Shown: piece after piece, positions 42,484 to 50,231 of the stretch | How positions within the stretch are numbered: position 1 is the stretch's first letter | Layout: each line of letters begins with the position of its first letter | Origin: RUG420 sp045642465 | Lineage (GTDB): Bacteria > Bacillota > Clostridia > Oscillospirales > Acutalibacteraceae | NCBI GenBank assembly: GCA_045642465.1 | Contig: JAZUIY010000015.1 | Coordinates: forward strand, 124,001 to 188,000 | Reading direction: 5' to 3' | DNA: 64,000 bases | Translations under genes and position numbers: made by a program | The notes under the pieces: generated by a model | What the model saw: the letters and a program-made list of their open reading frames with translations, nothing else | What the model was told of the DNA's origin: nothing | Database searches by the model: none

Positions 42484-43914
42484 ATGGAAAACAATGCAAA
42501 ATCTATGGATAAAGTCGTTGCGCTCTGTAAAAACAGAGGCTTCGTCTATGCCGGCTCCGAAATTTACGGTGGTCTGGCCAACACTTGGGACTATGGTCCT
42601 CTTGGTGTAGAAATGAAGCAGAACATTAAGGATGCTTGGAGAAAGAAGTTTATTCAGGAAAACAAGTATAACGTTGGCCTGGACAGCGCCATCCTGATGA
42701 ACCCACAGACTTGGGTTGCATCCGGTCACTTGGGCGGCTTCTCCGACCCACTGATGGACTGCAAACAGTGCCATACCAGACACAGAGCCGATAAACTCAT
42801 TGAAGACTATGTTTTCGAAAATGGTCTGACCGACAACCCTGCCGGCTGGGATGACCAGCAGCTCATGGACTACATTAAGGAACACGGCATTGCCTGCCCA
42901 GACTGTGGTGCCCATGACTTTACCGACATTCGTAAGTTCAACCTGATGTTCAAGACCTTCCAGGGTGTAACCGAAGACAGCAAGGCAGAACTTTATCTCC
43001 GTCCGGAAACCGCACAGGGTATTTTCGTTAACTTTGAAAATATTCAGAGAACCACCAGAAGAAAGGTACCATTTGGCGTAGCTCAGATTGGGAAATCCTT
43101 CCGTAATGAAATTACCCCAGGTAACTTCATTTTCCGTGTTCGTGAATTTGAACAGATGGAATTAGAATTCTTCTGCAAGCCGGGCACCGACCTGGAATGG
43201 TTCGAATACTGGCGTGGTTTCTGCCGTGACTGGTTATACTCCCTGAACATTAAGGCAGAAAACCTCCGTCTCCGTGACCATGATCCGGAAGAACTTTGCT
43301 TCTATTCCAAAGCAACCACCGACTTCGAATATCTCTTCCCGTTCGGTTGGGGTGAACTTTGGGGCGTAGCAGACCGTACCGACTATGACTTAACACAGCA
43401 CAGCAACGTTTCCGGCCAGACCTTAGACTACTTTGATCCGGAAACCAACGAACGCTATATTCCATATGTAATTGAACCGTCTCTTGGCGTAGAACGTCTC
43501 TTCTTAGCTCTCTTGGTAGAAGCTTATGATGAAGAAGTCGTAGGTCAGGACAAGAAGGGCAACGACGACGTTCGTACCGTAATGCACTTCCATCCGGCCA
43601 TTGCTCCATACAAGGCAGCTGTTCTTCCACTTTCCAAGAAGTTGGATGAAGAAGCTACTGCTTTCTATGAAGAACTGTCCAAGTACTTCGTTTTGGACTA
43701 CGACGTAACCGGTTCCATTGGTAAGCGTTACCGCCGTCAGGACGAAATTGGTACTCCTTACTGTATTACCATTGACTTCGAAACCGTTGGAGATCCTGAA
43801 AAGGGTGTAGAAGCAGACCACTGCGTTACCATCCGTGACAGAGACACCATGGAACAGGTTCGTATGCCAATGGCAGACGTAAAGGATTGGCTTGCTGAAC
43901 GCATTGCATTTTAA
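42484..43914 (+). CDS. glyS: glycyl-tRNA synthetase, dimeric (eukaryotic/archaeal type)
   Basis: 476 residues, a single-chain class II enzyme of the alpha2 type rather than the alpha2beta2 glyQ/glyS type. It starts AKSMDKVVALCKNRGFVYAG, with GSEIYGGLANTWDYGPLG typical of this form, motif 2 around GKSFRNEITPGNFIFRVREF, and the anticodon-binding C-terminal domain (FHPAIAPYKAAVLPL). It charges tRNA-Gly. AAAGGGGAGA precedes the ATG. It has its own promoter and terminator. Confidence 0.96.
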   Translation: MENNAKSMDKVVALCKNRGFVYAGSEIYGGLANTWDYGPLGVEMKQNIKDAWRKKFIQENKYNVGLDSAILMNPQTWVASGHLGGFSDPLMDCKQCHTRHRADKLIEDYVFENGLTDNPAGWDDQQLMDYIKEHGIACPDCGAHDFTDIRKFNLMFKTFQGVTEDSKAELYLRPETAQGIFVNFENIQRTTRRKVPFGVAQIGKSFRNEITPGNFIFRVREFEQMELEFFCKPGTDLEWFEYWRGFCRDWLYSLNIKAENLRLRDHDPEELCFYSKATTDFEYLFPFGWGELWGVADRTDYDLTQHSNVSGQTLDYFDPETNERYIPYVIEPSLGVERLFLALLVEAYDEEVVGQDKKGNDDVRTVMHFHPAIAPYKAAVLPLSKKLDEEATAFYEELSKYFVLDYDVTGSIGKRYRRQDEIGTPYCITIDFETVGDPEKGVEADHCVTIRDRDTMEQVRMPMADVKDWLAERIAF

Positions 43915-44003
43915 TGCGTGAAGGCGAAGGCCAAACGGCAAACGGCCGCACCGCATATCGCTGCCATAAGCTAGCGCAACGCGCCGCAACAAAACAAAAA
44001 AAG

Positions 44004-44029
44004 AGAGCCCGCAAACTGCGGGCTCTTTT
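44004..44029. terminator. bidirectional terminator between glyS and the SDR gene
   Basis: 10-bp stem AGAGCCCGCA / TGCGGGCTCT with an AAC loop, TTTTT on the plus strand and A-run/T-run on the minus strand. The 80 bases before it (43915-43990) are GC-rich with short self-complementary words but no gene. Confidence 0.93.
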
Positions 44030-44818
44030 TTAATACATTTTTCCAACTACATAGTAGAGGAAGCTTTGCGGCACAATTCTTTGCAGGAAGACAAAGACCT
44101 TGTAAATGGCGCCAATGGTGTAAACCGGAGACGGGAACTTACGCAAGGTTTTATCTGCAATCTGTTTGCCTGCTTTGTCTGCCGGCATACCGTTTCGTTC
44201 GTCGTGTTCCATGGATTCCACGGCTTTGGAAATTTTGCCGCCGTAGATGTCGTCTCCTACCGGAGACTTTTCTCTGGCATCGGTAAAGCCGGTGGCAATG
44301 TCTCCCGGCCAAATGCAAATGACTTTAATGCCGAAGGGACGAAGTTCGTTTTTCAGCGCAAAGGTGTAGCTGGTAATGGCAGCTTTGCTGGCAGAATAAT
44401 AAGCCTGGAATGGGATGGCAATAGGGGAGGCCACAGAGGAAATATTAATAATGCGGCCGCTCTTCTGCTTTCTCATAATAGGAATGATTTCCTTGGTCAG
44501 GTCCACGGTACCGTAGAAGTTTACATCAAATTGTTTCCGTACCTCTTCGGTTTCCGTAAATTCAATGGCACCGGAAATACCGTAACCGGCATTGTTTACT
44601 AAGATGTCAATGCGGCCTTCTTTGTCCATAACGGCTTTGACGGCAGCCTGAATGTCAGCAAGAGAAGTAACGTCACAAGGAATATGGGTTACGCCTTTTG
44701 GCAGGCTGACTTCATGACGGGAGAAGTCATAGACTTTGATTCCTTTTTTTGCATACCGCTTGCAGATACCCAGACCAATGCCGGAAGATCCGCCGGTAAC
44801 AATGGCAACTTTTTTCAT
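44030..44818 (-). CDS. short-chain dehydrogenase/reductase (SDR) family oxidoreductase
   Basis: 262 residues from ATG 44818; the six residues upstream overlap the SD (GAAAGAAGGGG). Cofactor motif TGGSSGIGLG (about 8-17), NNAG, the catalytic Ser before YYSASKAA (YxxxK) and a C-terminal hydrophobic stretch (YKVFVFLQRIVPQSFLYYVV) that may contact membrane. Resembles the membrane-associated DHRS/SadH-like group of SDRs; substrate unknown. The start codon is 260 bases upstream of nothing else on the minus strand, so it is a single-gene unit. Confidence 0.88.
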   Translation of the reverse strand: MKKVAIVTGGSSGIGLGICKRYAKKGIKVYDFSRHEVSLPKGVTHIPCDVTSLADIQAAVKAVMDKEGRIDILVNNAGYGISGAIEFTETEEVRKQFDVNFYGTVDLTKEIIPIMRKQKSGRIINISSVASPIAIPFQAYYSASKAAITSYTFALKNELRPFGIKVICIWPGDIATGFTDAREKSPVGDDIYGGKISKAVESMEHDERNGMPADKAGKQIADKTLRKFPSPVYTIGAIYKVFVFLQRIVPQSFLYYVVGKMY

Positions 44819-44877
44819 AGGGCCCCTTCTTTCCAATGTAATAACAATCCTATTTTAGCGGAGAAAAACAAAAAGAA

Positions 44878-44900
44878 AAAGCCCTCGAACCGAGGGCTTT
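44878..44900 (-). terminator. terminator of lexA
   Basis: 10-bp stem AAAGCCCTCG / CGAGGGCTTT with an AAC loop, followed on the minus strand by TTCTTTTTG. Confidence 0.93.
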
Positions 44901-44926
44901 ATACAATTATATATAAAAGAACAAAA

Positions 44927-45526
44927 TTAATAGTAACGGAAAACGGCAATAACCTTGCCTAAAATAACCAGTTCGTCACAGATGATTGGGTCCATGTAGT
45001 CATTTTCCGGCTGCAGACGGAAGTAGTCCTTTTCCTTGTAGAAGGTTTTGACGGTGGCTTCGTCATCAATGAGGGCAACCACCTTTTCCCCGTTGTTGGC
45101 TACCGGGGTCCGTTCGGCTACAATGATGTCTCCGTCCAGGATGCCGGCGTTGATCATGGATTCCCCACGAACGCGAAGGGCAAACAAGGATTTGTCGGAA
45201 GAAACCGGACCGGCAAACGGAATGTAGTCTTCAATTTGCTCCGTAGCTAAAATAGGCTGGCCGGCGGTAACGGTACCCAAGAGAGGTACATTGGTATAGT
45301 CGTTCTGCTGAACGCCAACATTTAATTTAATGGAACGCTTTAAAAGTGGGTCTCTGGAAATGTATCCGGCCTTCTCTAATGCGTCCAAATTGGTTTGGAC
45401 AGAGGAGGTAGATTTGAGACCGACAGCGCTGCCAATTTCACGCACGGTTGGCGGGACAGCAGTCTGCTGGGAACGCTCCAAAAGGTACTGGTAGATTTTC
45501 TCTTGTGTCTTGTTAATATTCTCCAT
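44927..45526 (-). CDS. lexA: SOS repressor LexA
   Basis: 199 residues from ATG 45526 with GGAGGTG upstream; an in-frame extension of 13 codons lies over the SD and promoter. An N-terminal winged helix (IYQYLLERSQ, PPTVREIGSAVGLKSTSSV) is followed by the S24 protease domain: cleavage site A88-G89 in TVTAGQP, catalytic S123 (GESM) and K160 (ATVK). RecA on single-stranded DNA triggers its self-cleavage, releasing SOS genes. The operator at 45581 overlaps its own -35. Confidence 0.95.
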   Translation of the reverse strand: MENINKTQEKIYQYLLERSQQTAVPPTVREIGSAVGLKSTSSVQTNLDALEKAGYISRDPLLKRSIKLNVGVQQNDYTNVPLLGTVTAGQPILATEQIEDYIPFAGPVSSDKSLFALRVRGESMINAGILDGDIIVAERTPVANNGEKVVALIDDEATVKTFYKEKDYFRLQPENDYMDPIICDELVILGKVIAVFRYY

Positions 45527-45555
45527 GAGACACCTCCGTACATTTGTTCGTTTAT

Positions 45556-45596
45556 AGTATAGCACCCCCTACCTCAAAAAGCAAACATTTGTTTGC
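45556..45596 (-). promoter_or_regulatory. lexA promoter with overlapping LexA-box-like palindrome
   Basis: Minus strand TTGCTT (45579-45584), 17-base spacer, TATACT (45556-45561). The palindrome GCAAACATTTGTTTGC (45581-45596, seven-base arms) overlaps the -35 and resembles Gram-positive LexA boxes (GAAC-N4-GTTC type). A half-site-like CATTTGTTCG lies at 45541-45550, also near the start. Autoregulation is inferred. Confidence 0.75.
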
Positions 45597-45599
45597 TTA

Positions 45600-45935
45600 A
45601 AAGAAGCCTATATGGATAACCAACAGGGGTGTTGGTTAACAAAGTGTGAAAAAACCGAACAAAGTGTACAAAGTGCACAAACAGCGCACTTTTTGTTGAC
45701 GAAGTGCACAAAGGGATGTCTCAATAATTGGAACATTGGATATTGTAAAAAAACGAACAAGACATTATTGTAAGGGTGCAAGCTTTCCCTACAATATGTC
45801 AACTTTGACACGTCAATGCTTGCTTAAAGGATCCAAACATCCGCCAATAATGTACCTGTCCCCAGCCGGTGCTTTACTGTTTGGACACGCTTTAATTTCT
45901 ACATTCCCTAAAAATTAGTTGCGTTGTCTAAATAT
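45600..45935. other. intergenic region with repeated GTGYAC-type words and hairpins, upstream of pilus operon
   Basis: No gene found; the one open frame at 45736-45918 has no SD. A strong hairpin (TAACCAACA / TGTTGGTTA, GGGG loop) lies at 45617-45638. Words of the form AARGTGYRC recur at 45640, 45661, 45670, 45701 and, inverted, near 45684. An imperfect hairpin ATTGTAAGGG / CCCTACAAT lies around 45766-45798. The region may hold a regulator's binding array and the pilus promoter, which I could not place with confidence. Confidence 0.5.
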
Positions 45936-45940
45936 TAAGA

Positions 45941-45969
45941 AGTGTACCGTGCGAGGTGCACTCTTTTTT
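45941..45969 (+). terminator. first terminator-like hairpin in the pilus operon leader
   Basis: AGTGTACC / GGTGCACT stem (one G-U pair), 6-base loop, then CTTTTTT. Its sequence is related to the hairpin 60 bases downstream. Confidence 0.65.
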
Positions 45970-45998
45970 ATTTGAAACTCCTACGTATTGTTTTTTTC

Positions 45999-46034
45999 AA
46001 AAGGTGCACCGCGAAGGCTGGTGTACCTTTTTTT
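45999..46034 (+). terminator. second terminator-like hairpin, directly before the first pilus gene
   Basis: AAAAGGTGCACC / GGTGTACCTTTT stem (one G-U pair), 9-base loop, T-run 46028-46034, ending 8 bases before the SD TTGGAGGG of the first gene. Position suggests attenuation of the pilus operon. Confidence 0.75.
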
Positions 46035-46057
46035 AATGATTTGGAGGGCAAACCGCC

Positions 46058-46723
46058 ATGACCGACAAAGAGTTAAAAAAACTGAATAGGCTAGAGCTGC
46101 TGGAACTCTTGGTAGCCCAAGGTAAGGATTTGGCCGAGTGCCAAGCCCAACTTGCCACCAAGGAGTTAGAGCTGACCAAGGCAAATGAAACCATCGGATT
46201 GCTCAACGAGCAAGTAACCAATGGCATTCCGGTTCAGATTCAGGCAAGCGCCGTTCGAACCACCTGGAATGAATTTGATTTAGATGAGCCTGGCAACATT
46301 GCAGAAGCAGCTTTACGAATTAATGGTGTGTTTGAAGCAGCCCAAGCGGCTTGCGATGATTATATTGAAAACATTAAACGGCTGAATGATGAACAAGAGC
46401 TAATGGCATCGGAACGAATGTCCATTATAGAGGAAGAAGCAAATCGCCTCTTAGAAGACACGAAACAAAGATGCGTAGCACTGGAACGGATTACGAAAGA
46501 CCGCTGCCAGGAAAAAATCAAGGCAACCGAGAAAGAAGCCGGCCAATATTGGGCAGACCTTTCCGGCAAGCTGGAAGCCTTTTATGAAGCTCATCAGGGT
46601 CTGAAAGAACTCCTGTCCTCGTTTGATTCCCTTAGTCGGGGCACCGGAATTAGTTCCATCCTGAAAAACGAGGCCAACTTTATGACCGTGAAACTGGCGG
46701 ACAAGGAAGGTCTTGCCGGATGA
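46058..46723 (+). CDS. coiled-coil protein of unknown function, first gene of the pilus operon
   Basis: 221 residues, no signal peptide or membrane segment. N-terminal KKLNRLELLELLVAQGKDLA leads into a long helix (about 20-55). After a linker (GIPVQIQASAVRTTWNEFDL) a second long coiled coil covers about 85-185 (ALERITKDRCQEKIKATEKE). The shape recalls DivIVA-like or ATP synthase b/H-like stalk proteins, but I do not recognise a family. It overlaps the signal peptidase gene by ATGA, so it is tightly coupled to pilus biogenesis; a scaffolding role on the cytoplasmic side is a guess. SD TTGGAGGG upstream. Confidence 0.85.
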   Translation: MTDKELKKLNRLELLELLVAQGKDLAECQAQLATKELELTKANETIGLLNEQVTNGIPVQIQASAVRTTWNEFDLDEPGNIAEAALRINGVFEAAQAACDDYIENIKRLNDEQELMASERMSIIEEEANRLLEDTKQRCVALERITKDRCQEKIKATEKEAGQYWADLSGKLEAFYEAHQGLKELLSSFDSLSRGTGISSILKNEANFMTVKLADKEGLAG

Positions 46724-47301
46724 GCACAAAAGCAGTAACTGTCCCGGATCTAGATTTGCTGGAAGGCGAATTACACCGGGAAAAATATAAACGCAGATAT
46801 TTATCTGTATTGAAGAACACCTTGTTCTCCCTCATCACGGTAGCTGCCATTGCAATCTTGGTTGCAACCACAGTTTTACCGATCCTGCAGATTTATGGAA
46901 CGTCTATGACACCGACCTTGTCGGAAGGAAACATTGTTGTTTCCGTTAAGACCCATGAATATAAGCAGGGCGATGTAGTTTCGTTCTACTACAACAACAA
47001 GATTCTAGTAAAACGAGTCATTGCCACCGCCGGGCAATGGGTGGACATGGATGACGACGGAAAGGTTTACGTAAATGGTGAACCGATTGACGAACCATAT
47101 TTAACCGAAACCGCCTTCGGTGAATGTGACCAGATCCTACCGTATCAGGTACCAGATGGAAAAATCTTCGTCATGGGTGACCACCGCGCAACCTCCGCCG
47201 ACAGTAGAAGCAAAACTATTGGCTGTGTAACGGAAGAACAGCTGGTAGGTAAAATCATTTTCCGAGCCTGGCCGCTAACAGACTTCGGAAAAGTAAATTA
47301 G
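46720..47301 (+). CDS. lepB: signal peptidase I of the pilus locus
   Basis: 193 residues. One N-terminal membrane helix (about 34-57) is followed by the catalytic Ser62 in IYGTSMTPTL and Lys98 in ILVKRVIATAGQ, and the late motif GDHRATSADSR, all typical of Gram-positive type I signal peptidases. It removes signal peptides from secreted proteins. Its place in a pilus operon matches SipA/LepA-like peptidases that are needed for pilin processing or assembly in some Gram-positive pili. It overlaps the coiled-coil gene by 4 bases. Confidence 0.93.
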   Translation: MSTKAVTVPDLDLLEGELHREKYKRRYLSVLKNTLFSLITVAAIAILVATTVLPILQIYGTSMTPTLSEGNIVVSVKTHEYKQGDVVSFYYNNKILVKRVIATAGQWVDMDDDGKVYVNGEPIDEPYLTETAFGECDQILPYQVPDGKIFVMGDHRATSADSRSKTIGCVTEEQLVGKIIFRAWPLTDFGKVN

Positions 47302-47307
47302 GGTGCC

Positions 47308-47368
47308 TGAGCCTCTGGACTGCACAGCAGAGGCTTATGGAGCCTTGAACGTATTTTTGCATACGTTC
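47308..47368 (+). other. two hairpins in the leader between lepB and the adhesin gene
   Basis: Hairpin one pairs TGAGCCTCTG (47308) with CAGAGGCTTA (47328); hairpin two is a perfect 8-bp stem GAACGTAT / ATACGTTC (47347-47368). Neither has a T-run, so they are more likely RNA processing or stability elements than terminators. Confidence 0.6.
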
Positions 47369-47400
47369 AGAAGAATTTTAGGAAAGGGGTGTGTCTTTTT

Positions 47401-50130
47401 TTGCGTTCAAAAAACGATACTGTCGTTCAAACCGAGAACGTCATCAAACAACACAAAAAGCATTCAACATGGCTTAGAGCGCTTATGGTAGCTGCCATTG
47501 CAGTTGTTTTTGCTACCACTTATATGTTGGTTTTACCGGCAATCACTCAGGAAAACGACAACCTGATTTGTGGAAAAGCAGAACACACGCACACAGCTGA
47601 ATGCTATGAGACCGTAACCGAACTAACCTGTGGGTTAAAGGAAACGGATGCTCATCATCACACTGATGCATGCTACGACGAGGAGGGTAACCTAATCTGC
47701 GGCATAGCAGAGTCCGAAGGACACAAGCACACCAAGGATTGTTACACTTCCAAAGAAGTACTGACTTGTGATAAGGAAGAACACACCCATAGCTCCAATT
47801 GCTATAAGGCAGAAACTCCGGAAGACAAGGAAGCTACTCCAGAACGAGTTGAGTATGTATACGAAGATAAGAACGTAGCTGTTACCGCTACCTTGGAAAA
47901 GGCAGCAGCCATTCCGGACAATGCAGAATTTGTAGTTACCTTAATTACAGATAAGACCGATGGTTACAACTACGACGCTTACATGGAAGCATTGAATGAC
48001 TCCGTTAAGAACGGAAACTTCAACGGAAACAACACTCTTTGCTACGACGTAGCCTTCTTAATTGACGGCATTGAATATCAGCCGGAAGAAGGATCCGTAT
48101 CCATCAACTTCGAATTTAAGAATGATCAGCTGCAGAAACTGGCTGAGCAGGGCGATGTAGCTATTTACCATATGCCACTGGACGACAAGGTCAAGGCAAA
48201 GGTAGATAACACCGCAGAAGCTACTGACATTTCCGCAGAGGACATTAACGTAGAAGTCGTAACGAAGAAAGTAACCAACTTTGAAGAAGTAAACTTCAAA
48301 CTGGACAACTTCTCCTTGGTAATGATTGGTGCTAACGGACAGACAACCAACGTTACCGGTCCTGGTACTCCTAGAAACTTCCAGGATATCTTAGGTCAGG
48401 CAGTCTACTTTGGTATTACCGCCAACACCATTAAGAAAGATGCCCACATGGACTCCAACTTCGCTTGCACCACCCTGGATTCTCCGGGCGGCGGTAACGT
48501 AACCGCAGGTGCTTATGCAGGTACCGGCGAAAAGAACGGTGGTTGGTTCTATGTTGCAAAGATGCCTTCCGGCAGTTCCCTGAAGGTTGACGGTAGTAAC
48601 TTCGTTCTCCGCACAACCCAGTCTATTATTGACAATCATCAGTTCTATGCAGAAGGTAACAACGGTTCGGTTCGAGCCGATACCGCTGCCAATATCCAGA
48701 ACGATGTAGAAGCCATGATTGCTTATGTAAAACAAGTATCCTTGGCTATGTACAACGAACCGACTGCAGTCTTCGGTGAATATGGTACCTATTGGGACAA
48801 TACTCTCGGTAAAAATGTTACCGGCTGGTACTTAGACCAGAATAATGCATTGCTTGATTTGACTGGACTTCCTGATGGCACATATTACATTAATGGTGAC
48901 AACATTCATACCACTAACGGCCTCAAGATTAAAAAGAGATCCACACAGACAATTGTCTTTAACTACAGTGGTACCAAGTGTCAGGTAAGGCGTTATGAGT
49001 GCTGGAACGTGGACAAAGAATCCAATTTCATTCAAACCGCAACGTCTGACCAGAAGATTTTCACCACAGCTAGTACGGTTATTTTTAACATGCCGTATGC
49101 AGAAGTAATTGACTTTGCAGAAGCAACCGCCGGCACATTTATTGCACCGAATGCCTCCATTGGTCCAGTTGGTCAGTATGGCACCGGATACGGCGGTACC
49201 TCCTCCGGTTGGATTGTATGTAATTACTTCACCAACCCAGGCGGTGAATGGCACTGCGTATATGCAGGCATGCCGAACCCAACGGTTGAAACCAACGGCG
49301 GCAGCTTTAGCCTGGTTAAGTCCGACGAAGACAACAGCACCACTTACCTTTCCGGTGCAAAATATGATGTCTATGTATGGACCGGCTCCAACTGGAGCAA
49401 AGAAACCAGCGTAGAGACTGGCAGCGATGGTAAAGCAACCGTAACCGTAAAGAAATCCGGAACTGCTTACTATGCAATTGAAACGCAGGCTCCGAATGGA
49501 TATGAATTAGATACCAACAAGCATTACTTCTGGTTCGGTGATAACACCCACACCAGCATGACCAATGCACCAAGTGGTATTACCGCAACGAAGGTAACTG
49601 CCAACGGCACCTTGGCACTTTCCGATAAGAAGGAAACTCCAGCCGTTGCACAGATTACAGTAAAGAAGATTTGGCAGGACGAATTTGGCAAGACCATGAA
49701 TTCTCCTGAAGATGTAAACCACATTACATTCGTTCTTTACAGAAGCACCACGGAAGGCCTGGCACAGGATCAGGTTACTGGTGCAGAAAAGTTGGATAGC
49801 TACACCGTTAACGGCGGTACCGACAACTGGACCCTCGACATTGACGGTTTGGCTTACGCCAACAACCAAGGTCAGAAATATTACTACTATGTAGTTGAAA
49901 ATGACCTGGAAGGTTATGAAACCTCTTACGGCTATAACGTGGTAACCAACACCGACAAACTTTACGATGTGGATGCCACTATTACGAATAAAGCAGCACC
50001 AACCGAATATGAACTTCCAGAAACCGGCGGATCCGGTACCCTGATGTTCACTATGACCGGTGTATTCCTCATGGTTGTAGCAGGCGGTGCCTACGTAATT
50101 TACCTTAGACGTAAGGAGGGGTTACAGTAA
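47401..50130 (+). CDS. large LPXTG surface protein, probable pilus-tip adhesin
   Basis: About 909 residues. I favour TTG 47401; the GTG at 47389 overlaps the SD (AGGAAAGGGG). A signal segment (LMVAAIAVVFATTYMLVLPA) is followed by four repeats of C-x(4-7)-HxH-xxx-CY, encoded at 47569-47802, a likely metal-binding or disulfide array. The long central region is unidentified and probably holds ligand binding. SpaA-like and Cna-B-like domains follow, each with an E-box (YAIETQAPNGY, VVENDLEGY) that marks isopeptide bonds. The end is LPETGG, a hydrophobic helix and a basic tail for sortase anchoring. Being largest and first, it is probably the tip protein. Confidence 0.88.
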   Translation: MRSKNDTVVQTENVIKQHKKHSTWLRALMVAAIAVVFATTYMLVLPAITQENDNLICGKAEHTHTAECYETVTELTCGLKETDAHHHTDACYDEEGNLICGIAESEGHKHTKDCYTSKEVLTCDKEEHTHSSNCYKAETPEDKEATPERVEYVYEDKNVAVTATLEKAAAIPDNAEFVVTLITDKTDGYNYDAYMEALNDSVKNGNFNGNNTLCYDVAFLIDGIEYQPEEGSVSINFEFKNDQLQKLAEQGDVAIYHMPLDDKVKAKVDNTAEATDISAEDINVEVVTKKVTNFEEVNFKLDNFSLVMIGANGQTTNVTGPGTPRNFQDILGQAVYFGITANTIKKDAHMDSNFACTTLDSPGGGNVTAGAYAGTGEKNGGWFYVAKMPSGSSLKVDGSNFVLRTTQSIIDNHQFYAEGNNGSVRADTAANIQNDVEAMIAYVKQVSLAMYNEPTAVFGEYGTYWDNTLGKNVTGWYLDQNNALLDLTGLPDGTYYINGDNIHTTNGLKIKKRSTQTIVFNYSGTKCQVRRYECWNVDKESNFIQTATSDQKIFTTASTVIFNMPYAEVIDFAEATAGTFIAPNASIGPVGQYGTGYGGTSSGWIVCNYFTNPGGEWHCVYAGMPNPTVETNGGSFSLVKSDEDNSTTYLSGAKYDVYVWTGSNWSKETSVETGSDGKATVTVKKSGTAYYAIETQAPNGYELDTNKHYFWFGDNTHTSMTNAPSGITATKVTANGTLALSDKKETPAVAQITVKKIWQDEFGKTMNSPEDVNHITFVLYRSTTEGLAQDQVTGAEKLDSYTVNGGTDNWTLDIDGLAYANNQGQKYYYYVVENDLEGYETSYGYNVVTNTDKLYDVDATITNKAAPTEYELPETGGSGTLMFTMTGVFLMVVAGGAYVIYLRRKEGLQ

Positions 50131-50150
50131 ACTTCTCCCGTGCATAAAGA

Positions 50151-50231
50151 ATTCCCCCGCCAGGGAATAGGACATTTTTAAACATAAATTGGGAATTTAT
50201 CAACACAGATTACACAGAAAGGAAACTTATT
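50151..50231 (+). other. leader of the major pilin gene with a short hairpin
   Basis: ATTCCC / GGGAAT hairpin at 50151-50168 without a T-run, then AT-rich DNA and the SD AGAAAGGAAAC. A processing or stabilising role for the pilin mRNA is possible; no clear promoter is visible. Confidence 0.4.

Noticed and set aside
45736..45918. 60-codon plus-strand open frame upstream of the pilus operon
   Set aside because: No SD, it crosses hairpins, and the sequence has no recognisable features.
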